Source: Siderastrea siderea
Taxonomy: Eukaryota; Cnidaria; Anthozoa; Scleractinia; Rhizangiidae
Direction: 5' to 3'
DNA: 64,000 nt
Assembly: GCA_964030785.1 (NCBI GenBank)
Contig: OZ034979.1
Location: forward strand, 38,474,984-38,538,983
Part shown: positions 1 through 7,550 of the stretch, in pieces
Layout of the letters: every line of letters starts with the position of its first letter
Position numbering within the stretch: the stretch's first letter is position 1
Position numbers and translations under genes: made by a program
The notes under the pieces: model-generated
What the model saw: the letters and a program-made list of their open reading frames with translations, nothing else
The model's database searches: none
Told to the model about the DNA's origin: nothing

Positions 1-885
1 GTAGGGGGGTTGGATGATCAATGGGCCGCGGATTTAGTGGAAGTGCAACGTTTGGCCAAACATAATCGGGGTATACGCTACTTGTTGACCGTGGTGGATG
101 TCTTGTCCAAGTACGCGTGGGTCGAACCGTTGAAAACCAAAACCGGCGTGGCCCTCGTGAAAGCCTTTGAGAAGATTGTGAGACAAGGAGGACGTCACCC
201 GAATCGATTGCAAACCGATCGAGGGAAAGAATTTTATAATCGGACCTTTCAACGATGGGTCGACGAGCAAGACATCCATCATTTTTCGACCGAAGGGGAT
301 GCGAAAGCCAGTGTGGTGGAACGATTTAACCGCACCTTGAAAGAACGATTGTACCGTTATTTGACCGCGGCCAACACGTTGAAATTTGACGATGTCTTAC
401 CCGAGTTGGTGCAGGGGTATAATGCCACCCGTCATCGAAGTATTGGTATGCCCCCCGAAAACGTGACGTGGGACAACGAAGAAGCCGTGTGGAAACGATT
501 GTATGCCAAACGATTGAAAGGCTACAAAAAACCCCAATTGAAGGTGGGGGATCATGTCCGTCTCAATACGATTCATCGTACCTTTGAAAAAGGGTATTTA
601 CCCGGTTGGACCGAAGAAGTGTTTGTGGTGCATCGTGTGATCCCTGGCCCTGTCCCCACGTATAAGATTCGCGAATGGGATGAGACCCCCGTCCAAGGTA
701 CGTTTTATGAAGAGGATTTACAAAAAGTCCATGTGTCCGAGGTGTTTCGGATTGAGAAGGTACTTAAGCGACAAAAAGGTCGTTGGTTGGTCAAGTGGAA
801 AGGGTGGCCCGACAAGTACAATAGTTGGATTGCTCGTGGAGACGTGAAATCCCTTCAACCCCGCAAACGACGACGACGCCGCTAA
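1..885 (+). CDS. INT: Polinton integrase (rve/DDE) with C-terminal chromodomain, 5' partial
   Basis: This is the retroviral-type integrase that inserts the element. The frame is open to base 1, so the N-terminal zinc-binding HHCC region is missing only because of the window edge. The first in-frame start-like codon, at base 10, is TTG, not ATG. Counting from base 10, the DDE residues are D8 (in WAADLVEV), D70 (in LQTDRGKEF) and E104 (in SVVERFNRT). An SH3-like C-terminal domain follows at about 175-240, beginning near VGDHVRLN. A chromodomain follows at about 243-285, with FRIEKVL and WLVKWKGW. Chromodomains may direct insertion to particular chromatin marks. The protein ends in an Arg-rich tail. 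Confidence 0.93.
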   Translation, partial: VGGLDDQWAADLVEVQRLAKHNRGIRYLLTVVDVLSKYAWVEPLKTKTGVALVKAFEKIVRQGGRHPNRLQTDRGKEFYNRTFQRWVDEQDIHHFSTEGDAKASVVERFNRTLKERLYRYLTAANTLKFDDVLPELVQGYNATRHRSIGMPPENVTWDNEEAVWKRLYAKRLKGYKKPQLKVGDHVRLNTIHRTFEKGYLPGWTEEVFVVHRVIPGPVPTYKIREWDETPVQGTFYEEDLQKVHVSEVFRIEKVLKRQKGRWLVKWKGWPDKYNSWIARGDVKSLQPRKRRRRR

Positions 886-889
886 AACA

Positions 890-1930
890 ATGACGTTGGT
901 GCCCAACTCTTCGTTTTACGTGACGTTGATGAGTCATGCGAGTACCAAAGAGTTTCCTGGGAACAAGAGTCATCATTTCAGAAACCGATTGCCTAAACCC
1001 ATCCGATTTGTGGGACGAGGATGGATGGTGGGTATGGTGAGTTTATCCTTACCCACCATTCCCGTGATAACGGAAGAAGGAGGCGTGGGTGATTCCCATC
1101 CTCTGTTGTACGTACGATGGCACGAACGGGTGTATGCCCAAGACGATCAAGGCAACGATCGATGGTGGCATCAACGTCGCGAACTCACTGTCTACGGGCG
1201 AGATATGAGAAAGGAATTGGCCTCGTCGACGGGATCGCACTTTTTTCATCAACTGGTGTACCGTTACGAGCAAAGCCGTGCCAAACAAACCGAACCCAAA
1301 AACAAATGGGTCGAGGACAATGGCGTCAAATTATACCCGACGTTTGAATGGACCTCCGAAGGGGATTTGTTGTTGAATACCACCAATGTGGATTACACAC
1401 GACAAGTAGCACACGTGTCATGGGGCCGAACCTTGGCCCTGAGAATGGGATGGATTGAACAAGTGTCCCCCGGCCAGTATCGATTGGGTCCGAATCTCTT
1501 GCAAGAATTTCATTCGGACTCCATTCCCACCCCGACGGATATCCGCGATGCCTCCAACAACCCCATCTTTTGGAAAGTGGAGGGGGATTATCTGAAATTG
1601 AGTATGACGTGTAATTGGCGGTTTGTGAATGTGAACCAGACCTTTCGTCCCTCGTTGGAATTTCCCTCCACGCGTCCTTTGCACGTGTATTGTGATGTAG
1701 GGACCAGCAGCATGGTAGGGGGCCGCATCACCGATCTCTTACGAGAAATCAAGTACCAGCCTCAAAACACCACCCACTTTGAACCTCGACATATTCAATA
1801 TATCCCAGTACGCAACGAAGTGGTGGAAATCGTGGAAACCCAGATGGCCGAAACTAATGGGGATCTGGTGAAATTTGGTGAAGGCCATGCCCTCCTGACT
1901 CTCCACTTTAAAAGGGAAGTGGTGGTGTGA
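890..1930 (+). CDS. Polinton capsid-associated protein, penton/minor capsid candidate, copy 1
   Basis: A 346-residue protein starting 4 bases after the integrase stop. It belongs to a widespread Polinton family recognised by an N-terminal SFYVTL...HA motif and a C-terminal block with LHVYCDVG, a TDLLREI segment and a closing KFGEGHALLTLHF strand. It is paralogous along its whole length to the next gene, which keeps the same blocks. Position between integrase and capsid genes, length and likely all-beta character suit the penton or minor capsid (single jelly-roll) protein. That role is inference; I saw no catalytic motif. Confidence 0.75.
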   Translation: MTLVPNSSFYVTLMSHASTKEFPGNKSHHFRNRLPKPIRFVGRGWMVGMVSLSLPTIPVITEEGGVGDSHPLLYVRWHERVYAQDDQGNDRWWHQRRELTVYGRDMRKELASSTGSHFFHQLVYRYEQSRAKQTEPKNKWVEDNGVKLYPTFEWTSEGDLLLNTTNVDYTRQVAHVSWGRTLALRMGWIEQVSPGQYRLGPNLLQEFHSDSIPTPTDIRDASNNPIFWKVEGDYLKLSMTCNWRFVNVNQTFRPSLEFPSTRPLHVYCDVGTSSMVGGRITDLLREIKYQPQNTTHFEPRHIQYIPVRNEVVEIVETQMAETNGDLVKFGEGHALLTLHFKREVVV

Positions 1931-1944
1931 AGAACAAAGACAAC

Positions 1945-2979
1945 ATGTCGTTCTACGTGACGTTACCCAGTCATGCCAACCGACGTGAATTTCCCAACAA
2001 CCAAGCCAATTCCTTCAAGATTCGTTTACCTCAACCGTTACAGCTCACAGGGGGTGGATGGCAAGTGGGGTTGAGCGCCATTTCCTTACCGGATGCGCGC
2101 GTCAATTTGTATCAGTTGGTGATGAAAGGACAACACGTCTTAGGTATCAAATGGCACCTGAAAGCACCCAGTAAAAGCGGAGGTACCTACAACAAATATG
2201 GAGCGGCCGTGACCAAAATTGATGATATTAAAGACTGGGATTGGGTGGTGGACGGGGTGAGTTTTATGAAAGCCGCCATTACTCATGTGGAACAGAAACG
2301 ACGGGAATCGGTTATCCAAGGGGGTACCTTTTTGGACGATAAAGGCAAACACACGTACGTCAAGTTTCGTTGGGAAGGGGAGGATCTGCTGATTGACAAC
2401 ACGAACGTCTCTCATGATGGTTCCGTTCGCACGCCCTCCTTTGCCGTTCATACCAAGTTAGCTGCCAAGATGGGATGGTTACGTAAAATCACCAGCGGAT
2501 GGATTTTGGGGCCGAACTTACAACAAGACTTCATGGGGGATCAAGTCCCCGACATCACCAACAACAGCGATTGGAAGGATATCACCGATAAGGAGGGGAA
2601 CCCGGTGTTTTGGACCACCAGTCGAGTGGAAGACTATATGGAATTGAGTATGAGTTGTGGGTGGCGTTTCACCAACTTGAATGTAGCGTTTCGTGCCGTG
2701 GTGGGGGAACCCACACGATCGTTGCACGTGTACTCTGACGTGGCAGGCAGTATGATGGTGGGCAATCGCGTGACTGATTTGTTGCGTGAAATCCAGTACA
2801 AGCGAGAAGCACGCGGCACCCTGTATTTTGAACCGTTGCACATTCATTACATGTCTCTTCGTAACGAGGTGGTGGAAATGATTCACGTTCAAGTGGCTGA
2901 AACGATTGGTGCCGGAGGAGACTTGGTCAAGTTTGGTGAAGGCCATACCATTGTCACGTTACACTTCAAAAAGACATAA
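1945..2979 (+). CDS. Polinton capsid-associated protein, penton/minor capsid candidate, copy 2
   Basis: A 344-residue paralog of the preceding protein, sharing SFYVTLPSHA near the N-terminus, DLLREIQY and the KFGEGHTIVTLHF ending. I chose ATG at 1945. An in-frame GTG at 1927 overlaps the upstream stop but is not a plausible eukaryotic start. A TTTAAAAG element about 38 bases upstream could serve as its promoter. The tandem pair may form two distinct vertex or minor capsid proteins, or one may have taken a new role. Confidence 0.75.
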   Translation: MSFYVTLPSHANRREFPNNQANSFKIRLPQPLQLTGGGWQVGLSAISLPDARVNLYQLVMKGQHVLGIKWHLKAPSKSGGTYNKYGAAVTKIDDIKDWDWVVDGVSFMKAAITHVEQKRRESVIQGGTFLDDKGKHTYVKFRWEGEDLLIDNTNVSHDGSVRTPSFAVHTKLAAKMGWLRKITSGWILGPNLQQDFMGDQVPDITNNSDWKDITDKEGNPVFWTTSRVEDYMELSMSCGWRFTNLNVAFRAVVGEPTRSLHVYSDVAGSMMVGNRVTDLLREIQYKREARGTLYFEPLHIHYMSLRNEVVEMIHVQVAETIGAGGDLVKFGEGHTIVTLHFKKT

Positions 2980-2984
2980 AAAGG
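2975..2984 (+). promoter_or_regulatory. TATA-like box overlapping upstream stop codon
   Basis: CATAAAAAGG spans the stop codon of the 1945 gene and lies 40 bases before the ATG at 3015. It is one of a series of similarly placed boxes in this element. Confidence 0.5.
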
Positions 2985-3014
2985 GGGTGGCCAAGGGAGT
3001 GTCCCAATGACAAG

Positions 3015-3200
3015 ATGCCCAAGACAAGAGTGCGTCGAAGAAGAAGAAGAAGGCAACGAGGGGGTTTATTCCCCCTGGCGGCCCTCATTCCAGCCTTGAT
3101 CGCTGGAGGAAAAGCTGTGGCGTTGGGTGCTGCAAGTGGTGCCGCGAGTTACGGGGCTAAAAAAGGGTTGGAAGCCGCTTTTCGGAAAAAACGACGATGA
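3015..3200 (+). CDS. Small basic virion peptide precursor (Arg tract, QRGG, hydrophobic core)
   Basis: A 61-residue protein in three parts. It has an Arg-rich head (R7-R13), the motif QRGG at 14-17, then a hydrophobic Ala/Leu/Gly-rich stretch starting LFPLAALIPALIAGG, ending in a KKxxxxxFRKKRR tail. The layout recalls small adenoviral core or membrane-active precursors cut by the viral protease after a Gly-containing site. The sequence shows the layout; processing and membrane or DNA binding are inferred. The 54-residue protein at 8479 has the same design. Confidence 0.7.
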   Translation: MPKTRVRRRRRRRQRGGLFPLAALIPALIAGGKAVALGAASGAASYGAKKGLEAAFRKKRR

Positions 3201-3203
3201 CGG

Positions 3204-3211
3204 TATAAAAA
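3204..3211 (+). promoter_or_regulatory. TATA box upstream of 3265 gene
   Basis: TATAAAAA begins just after the stop of the 3015 gene and lies 61 bases before the next ATG. Confidence 0.5.
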
Positions 3212-3264
3212 GGGGAGTCCCATGAAGCCCAAACAAAACGTTTATCCCTGGTGAAGAAGGCACC

Positions 3265-3591
3265 ATGCGTGGGGGAAGTTTGACACGATTTCGAACCGAC
3301 GAGTGGTATGATCAACAAGGCAAAGGAGTGATGACGGATCTGATGCGTGGGGGGTTGCAAGGTCTTATAAGGACGCGAAATCCTTTAAAATTGCCTAGTA
3401 ATATCAAGAGAGGCTTGGAAACGGGTTTGACACGAGGTATCAAACGCAAAGCCGAAGACGTCCTTAAAAAGGAAATCACCAAACAAGCCAAGAAAGCGTT
3501 GAGTCATAAGAACGTGAAAGACGCCGTGCGTGTAGCCACTGCCTTATTTCCCAAACAAACCAAACGTGCACGTGATATTTTGGGAGTGTGA
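3265..3591 (+). CDS. Small basic virion protein with two MRGG sites
   Basis: A 108-residue Lys/Arg-rich protein of a type common in the capsid cluster of cnidarian Polintons. It begins MRGGSL and has a second LMRGGL at residues 26-31, then an amphipathic Lys-rich C-terminal half. Both MRGG sites could be substrates of the element's protease, freeing a basic core of about 78 residues. The ATG has a good context (CACC before it). No enzyme motif is visible; an internal or DNA-condensing virion role is inferred from position and charge. Confidence 0.65.
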   Translation: MRGGSLTRFRTDEWYDQQGKGVMTDLMRGGLQGLIRTRNPLKLPSNIKRGLETGLTRGIKRKAEDVLKKEITKQAKKALSHKNVKDAVRVATALFPKQTKRARDILGV

Positions 3592-3593
3592 AC

Positions 3594-3821
3594 ATGGAAC
3601 CCGTGCATTCACGACCTCGACGGATTCGTAGTAATCGAGGGTTGTCTCAATGGGGAGGACTGTATCCGTTTTGGAAACTCATGCGACGACAACGTGGTGG
3701 ATGGTTAAGTCCCGAGGTGATGAGAGTCCCCGGGTTTGATTTGAGACAACGTTTAGCACGACGACGACGACGCTATAAAAACCCCTCACGACGACGACGG
3801 GGTACCACTCGACGACGTTAA
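3594..3821 (+). CDS. Small Arg-rich virion protein with QWGG and QRGG sites
   Basis: A 75-residue protein starting 2 bases after the preceding stop. A GTG six bases upstream is in frame but is not a likely start. QWGG at 19-22 is followed by LYPFW, and QRGG at 33-36 by WLSPE. The C-terminus is almost pure Arg (RRRRRY, RRRRGTTRRR), which suits nucleic-acid packing. The MCP promoter candidate lies within its 3' end. Function is inferred only from composition and neighbours. Confidence 0.65.
   Translation: MEPVHSRPRRIRSNRGLSQWGGLYPFWKLMRRQRGGWLSPEVMRVPGFDLRQRLARRRRRYKNPSRRRRGTTRRR
3774..3781 (+). promoter_or_regulatory. TATA box for the major capsid gene
   Basis: TATAAAAA sits inside the end of the 3594 gene, 50 bases before the MCP ATG, a normal TATA-to-start distance with a short leader. 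Confidence 0.55.
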
Positions 3822-3823
3822 AC

Positions 3824-5236
3824 ATGCCTGACGTGAGTACACAAACCGCCCCGGCTCACGAGCGTTCCGAAGGGACCGTTAACCCTGCCTTACGGATTTT
3901 CAAGGTGCCACCGACCGACATTAGCATCAATGCCTATCGCATGGTCACCATCCAACCCACCACCACGGGTATCAATCCTATGGAATTCATCATTCCAGGG
4001 TTGGACGATTTTGTGGATTTGGGACGCAGTTACTTTACCATGGAATTGAGTTTGAAAAAGGACGATGCCGGGAACTTGGTGGCCAATCAGAAATTGTGGC
4101 CCGTCAACAATTTGGCCCATTCCATCATCAAACAAATTGACTTGCAGTTGAATGGCACGTTGATCAGTCCACAATCCGACACGTATCATTACAAAGCTTA
4201 CCTAGAAACCTTGCTGAATTATGACCGAGAAGATGGCAAGACCGTGTTAGGACCCCAAGGCTGGTACAATCAAGTGGATTTCCCACCCGAATGGACTGCC
4301 AACAATACCAACACAGCAGCGAATGCTGGTGCCGGACATGTAGACTACCAGAATCTCCCTCCCAATCACAAAGGGGCCTTGGGCGCCATGAAAGCTGAAG
4401 TGGCCAAGTATGCTGCAGGTGTCACCCACAGTCTAGTGTTTACCCCCCACTTGGAAGTCTTTCATACCGGCAAACTGTTGGTGCCAGGCATCGAAATCAA
4501 GATGAAATTTCATTTCAACGGCCCCAGCCTGTTTTTGAATGGAGTGGGTCTAGCTGGCCGATTGATGGAAGGGGATGTGAAACTACGGTTTCATCTCTGC
4601 CAACTGCGTTTGAATGACGCCATCTACCAGAGTATATCTGAAAAAAGACACAATGAAGGCCAAGTGGCGGCTTACCCGACCGTCCGCAGTGAAATCCGGA
4701 CCTTCAGCATGCAAAACAACCTGGTCCGCTTTGATATCCCGAACCTGTTTCAAAACAGAATACCTGACCGATTGATTGTGGGGTTACTGGACAGCCGTGC
4801 CTTCAATGGAGATGTGACCCGAGATCCGTTCTGTTTCCAGAAATTTGGTCTGACGTCCATTAAACAGATTGTCAGAGGAGAAGAATACCCTTATGAAACC
4901 CTCCAGTTAGTGCACAACAATGGCACCCGAGATAATCTAGGCTACTTCCGTTTTCTGCAAGCCAGTGGTGCTTGGTGTAAAAAGAAAGGCAATATGGTGG
5001 AACTAGAAGATTGGGGCCAAGCTAAAAATTGTACCTTGTTCATGTTTGACAATGTGGCCAATGGATGTGCTGACAGTCAAAACCTCAACCCCAAGCAAAC
5101 GGGAGATTTACAACTGGTGTTGGAATTTGGAGCTGCCCCCGGTGTCAATATAACCGTACTCGTGTATGGAGAATTTGAGAATTTGCTGGAGATTGACAGG
5201 AACGGAGCCGTGTTGTATAACATTTACCAGCACTGA
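3824..5236 (+). CDS. MCP: Major capsid protein, double jelly-roll (hexon-like)
   Basis: A 470-residue protein with features of the Polinton/adintovirus major capsid family: an N-terminal block around FKVPPTDISI, a conserved core with VNNLAHSIIKQIDLQLNG followed by DTYHYKAYLETLL, and a second jelly-roll ending in strands such as VLVYGEFENLLEID. It is full length for the family with no frameshift. It would form the pseudohexagonal capsomers of an icosahedral virion. Its stop overlaps the protease start as TGATG, so the two genes may be read from one transcript. Confidence 0.92.
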   Translation: MPDVSTQTAPAHERSEGTVNPALRIFKVPPTDISINAYRMVTIQPTTTGINPMEFIIPGLDDFVDLGRSYFTMELSLKKDDAGNLVANQKLWPVNNLAHSIIKQIDLQLNGTLISPQSDTYHYKAYLETLLNYDREDGKTVLGPQGWYNQVDFPPEWTANNTNTAANAGAGHVDYQNLPPNHKGALGAMKAEVAKYAAGVTHSLVFTPHLEVFHTGKLLVPGIEIKMKFHFNGPSLFLNGVGLAGRLMEGDVKLRFHLCQLRLNDAIYQSISEKRHNEGQVAAYPTVRSEIRTFSMQNNLVRFDIPNLFQNRIPDRLIVGLLDSRAFNGDVTRDPFCFQKFGLTSIKQIVRGEEYPYETLQLVHNNGTRDNLGYFRFLQASGAWCKKKGNMVELEDWGQAKNCTLFMFDNVANGCADSQNLNPKQTGDLQLVLEFGAAPGVNITVLVYGEFENLLEIDRNGAVLYNIYQH

Positions 5237-5775
5237 TGGAACATGTGGCCTTGAATAATGTGCAGTTGGATTATTTAGCCCGAGACGACCCCCAATTGAA
5301 CCCTGTCTTTTACGGGACGGTGGCCTGTGATCGTTTACCCAAGAGTCCTGTCAAGACTACCCCGCAAGGGTACATTGTGAATACCGACCCACACGATCAA
5401 CCCGGACAACATTGGTTAGCGGTGTGGACGGATGGAAAGGTGTGTGAAGTCCTGGACAGTTATGCTTTGCCATTGGATACGTACGTGCAAGCGACCCCGT
5501 TACGAGATTGGATTGTCCAACATTGGAAGTATGTAGTGACCAATGGCAAGTCCCTCCAAGCCATTTCAAGCAAGAGTTGTGGTGATTACGCCTTGTTGTA
5601 TTTGAAAGCCAAAGCCCGTGGACGGACCTTGCAAGATTTTTTAAATGAGTTTTCGGATCATGATTATGTTAGTAATGACCATCAAGCCGGTCAACGCCTT
5701 CAACAATTGATTGTAGGTCAAGAAGCCAGATGGTATCAACTTTGTTGTCATCCGTATCATCAATGTAATGCTTAA
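5236..5775 (+). CDS. PRO: Adenain-like cysteine protease (C5/ULP1 clan)
   Basis: A 179-residue virion-maturation protease. The catalytic set is in the expected order: H59 in GQHWLAV, D74 in VLDSY, Q108, and C115 in KSCGDYALLYL. This order matches adenovirus protease and the related SUMO/ubiquitin-like proteases, many of which cut after Gly-Gly. Length is normal. It starts on the last base of the MCP stop (TGATG). Likely substrates are the RGG-bearing small proteins encoded around it. The stop codon merges with an AATAAA poly(A) signal. Confidence 0.92.
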   Translation: MEHVALNNVQLDYLARDDPQLNPVFYGTVACDRLPKSPVKTTPQGYIVNTDPHDQPGQHWLAVWTDGKVCEVLDSYALPLDTYVQATPLRDWIVQHWKYVVTNGKSLQAISSKSCGDYALLYLKAKARGRTLQDFLNEFSDHDYVSNDHQAGQRLQQLIVGQEARWYQLCCHPYHQCNA

Positions 5776-5780
5776 ATAAA
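5775..5780 (+). terminator. Poly(A) signal after the protease gene
   Basis: AATAAA overlaps the stop codon of the protease gene and is followed by a GT-rich stretch (TTTGTTGG). It would end the capsid-protease transcripts just before the tRNA-like gene. Confidence 0.55.
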
Positions 5781-5803
5781 ATTTGTTGGAAAAAAGTGGT
5801 GTC

Positions 5804-5890
5804 GGAGTCGTAGCTCAGTGGGTAGAGCCTTTGGATCCCCCCTCGAATACATGAGGAGGGTCGTGCGTGGGTTCGAGTCCCACCGATTCC
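5804..5890 (+). tRNA. tRNA-like Pol III gene, class II (long variable arm), 8-base C-rich anticodon loop
   Basis: A complete cloverleaf can be drawn. The acceptor stem pairs 5804-5810 with 5884-5890 (7 pairs, one G-T). The D stem is GCTC/GAGC. The anticodon stem is TTTGG/TCGAA with two wobbles, enclosing ATCCCCCC (8 bases, not 7). A 5-bp variable arm is CATGA/TCGTG, and the T arm is GTGGG/CCCAC around TTCGAGT. The A box (TAGCTCAGTGG, 5811) and B box (GGTTCGAGTCC, 5870) match the Pol III consensus, and a T9 terminator follows. With C34-C36 read as anticodon it would be CCC, but long-arm tRNAs are normally Leu/Ser, so decoding identity is unclear. It may be a noncoding RNA like adenoviral VA RNA. 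An intron-containing fold is less likely because no better pairing was found. Confidence 0.75.
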
Positions 5891-5904
5891 AATAAAAAGG
5901 TGCC

Positions 5905-5913
5905 TTTTTTTTT
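5905..5913 (+). terminator. Pol III terminator (T9)
   Basis: Nine consecutive T residues lie 14 bases after the tRNA-like gene, more than enough for RNA polymerase III release. Confidence 0.7.
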
Positions 5914-5935
5914 CTAAGGGTAGTTCGTCATCATC

Positions 5936-6589
5936 ATGCAAACGGGGAAACCGTTTCGTTTTCATACGCCTTCCTCTATCTTGGTGGTGGGTCCTTCGGG
6001 ATGTGGGAAAACCGCGTTTACGGAAAAACTCTTGGTAGACAACCCGGACTTGTTTGAAACCCCACCGACCCAATTGCATTATTGTTATGGGGCCTGGCAA
6101 GATCGATTTCGAAGCATGCAAGATCAAGGGGTGGTGTTTCACGAAGGGATTCCCGATCATGAGGCCTTAGTGCAATGGTTTCCTGAAGGACAGGGGGTCC
6201 TGGTTTTGGATGATTTAATGGACGAAGGGAGTCACGATAAACGCGTGTTGGATTTATTCACCAAACATTCGCATCATCAAGGGGTGACGGTGCTCTACTT
6301 GTGCCAAGACATGTTTCCCGTGGGTCGCTATGCGAAAAGTATATCCCGCAATGCCCATTACATCGTGGCGTTCAAGAACCCCCGAGATCAATTAGGGGTA
6401 CGCAATGTCATGCTTCAATCGTTTCCGACCACTTGGAAAGACACGTTGGAGACGTTTCATCAAGCCACCACACGACCGTATGGGTATTTGGTCTTGGATT
6501 TACATCCCGCCTCCTCCGATCAACAACGTGTGTTGAGTCACCTGTTAAAAGACGAAGGATGGACTCGCACCTATCAAAAACGACTATAA
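5936..6589 (+). CDS. ATP: Genome-packaging ATPase (FtsK/HerA, A32-like)
   Basis: A 217-residue P-loop ATPase. Walker A is GPSGCGKT at residues 19-26. Walker B is VLVLDD at 88-93, followed by LMDEG. LYLCQDMFP, at about residues 122-130, probably carries the sensor position, and RNAHYIVAFKNPRD follows. Family and size match Polinton, adintovirus and virophage packaging ATPases that pump DNA into capsids. It lies just downstream of the tRNA-like gene. A TATA-like box for the next gene overlaps its stop codon. Confidence 0.92.
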   Translation: MQTGKPFRFHTPSSILVVGPSGCGKTAFTEKLLVDNPDLFETPPTQLHYCYGAWQDRFRSMQDQGVVFHEGIPDHEALVQWFPEGQGVLVLDDLMDEGSHDKRVLDLFTKHSHHQGVTVLYLCQDMFPVGRYAKSISRNAHYIVAFKNPRDQLGVRNVMLQSFPTTWKDTLETFHQATTRPYGYLVLDLHPASSDQQRVLSHLLKDEGWTRTYQKRL

Positions 6590-6592
6590 AGG
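6585..6592 (+). promoter_or_regulatory. TATA box overlapping the ATPase stop
   Basis: TATAAAGG contains the ATPase stop codon and is 43 bases before the ATG at 6628. Confidence 0.5.
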
Positions 6593-6627
6593 CACGACAC
6601 CCCATTTGAACAGGAAAAAGAGCGACC

Positions 6628-7548
6628 ATGGCCGATGATGACGATGACCGTCAACCTCCGCAATCGTACGATACCGTGTCCCCGGCCGGTGTGGGGGCGG
6701 CCAGCGGCAATCAAATGTCCCCAAGCGCCTGGCAAGATTTGTATTTCACGGGAGACCAAGGCCTTCTCGACGCGGCCATGGAGGAAATGCACCCTGATCC
6801 CCTCTGGGAGTTTATGGAGTCCCTCCCCCCTACCGGTAGAGATGGTGCGCCCCCTGCCCAGGCCTCTTCCCCTGCTGGGGTAGGAAGTCCAGGAAGTCAA
6901 TCATTCCGTAGCATACAGACCACCCCGGAGTCTTCTGGTGCTCGAACCCCTGCGAGTCCTCCTAGCGTACCTTTGGCAGCGGGTGCTCGAACAGCAGCGG
7001 GTGCTGGGGGTAATGGTAATGGACGTGGTGGTGGACGTGGTGGACGTGGTGGTGGACGTGGTGGTGGACGCGGTGGTGGAAGCGGTCGTGGTGGTGGTGG
7101 TGGTGGTGGACGTGGTGCTGGTGGTGGTGGTGGTGGTGGAGGTGCTGGTGGTGCTGGTGGTGCTGGTGGTGCTGGTGGTGCTGGTGGTGGTGGAGGTGGT
7201 GGTGGTGGAGGTGGAGGTGGAGGTGGTGGTGGTGGTGGGGGTCGTCGTGGACGACGACCGAGACGAATACGAGGACGACGACGAAATACCCCCACTTCCC
7301 CTTTGACACTTGCCTCCAATCCAGCTACCCCTCGAGGATCTTGGACATCTGGGAGTTCTGGCCGAGCCCCTCGTACCTTGCGTCAAGCGGATTTACAACG
7401 ACGTTTACGGATGCTGTTACAAGATCAAGAACAGTTGGCCCAAGGACGTGAAATTGCTAATGTCACCATGACCAATAGCATTGTCACCAGTTATAAACAA
7501 GGAGGAGCACCGAGCGTACAAACCTCGTCGTCCCGTGTTTCGCCGTGA
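6628..7548 (+). CDS. Acidic/Gly-Arg-rich (RGG-type) protein of unknown function
   Basis: A 306-residue protein with an acidic start (MADDDDD), a Pro/Ser/Ala-rich region, then about 75 residues (130-206) that are almost all Gly with interspersed Arg. A basic patch (RRGRRPRRIRGRRR) and a C-terminal helical segment rich in Gln/Leu follow. The tract is encoded by a GGN repeat. RGG-type low-complexity regions usually bind RNA/DNA or form condensates. I recognise no family. The long alternative frames across the repeat are artefacts of the GGN pattern. Confidence 0.65.
   Translation: MADDDDDRQPPQSYDTVSPAGVGAASGNQMSPSAWQDLYFTGDQGLLDAAMEEMHPDPLWEFMESLPPTGRDGAPPAQASSPAGVGSPGSQSFRSIQTTPESSGARTPASPPSVPLAAGARTAAGAGGNGNGRGGGRGGRGGGRGGGRGGGSGRGGGGGGGRGAGGGGGGGGAGGAGGAGGAGGAGGGGGGGGGGGGGGGGGGGGRRGRRPRRIRGRRRNTPTSPLTLASNPATPRGSWTSGSSGRAPRTLRQADLQRRLRMLLQDQEQLAQGREIANVTMTNSIVTSYKQGGAPSVQTSSSRVSP
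7017..7250 (+). repeat. GGN trinucleotide repeat coding for poly-Gly/RG
   Basis: An imperfect GGT/GGA/GCT/CGT trinucleotide array lies inside the 6628 gene and is probably prone to length change by slippage. Its period of three keeps the frame open. Confidence 0.8.
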
Positions 7549-7550
7549 GG

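Noticed and set aside
6897..7386. Long frames on both strands through the GGN region (poly-Pro, poly-His, poly-Thr, poly-Val)
   Set aside because: They are by-products of the trinucleotide repeat of the 6628 gene; compositions are pure repeat and there is no start context or partner.
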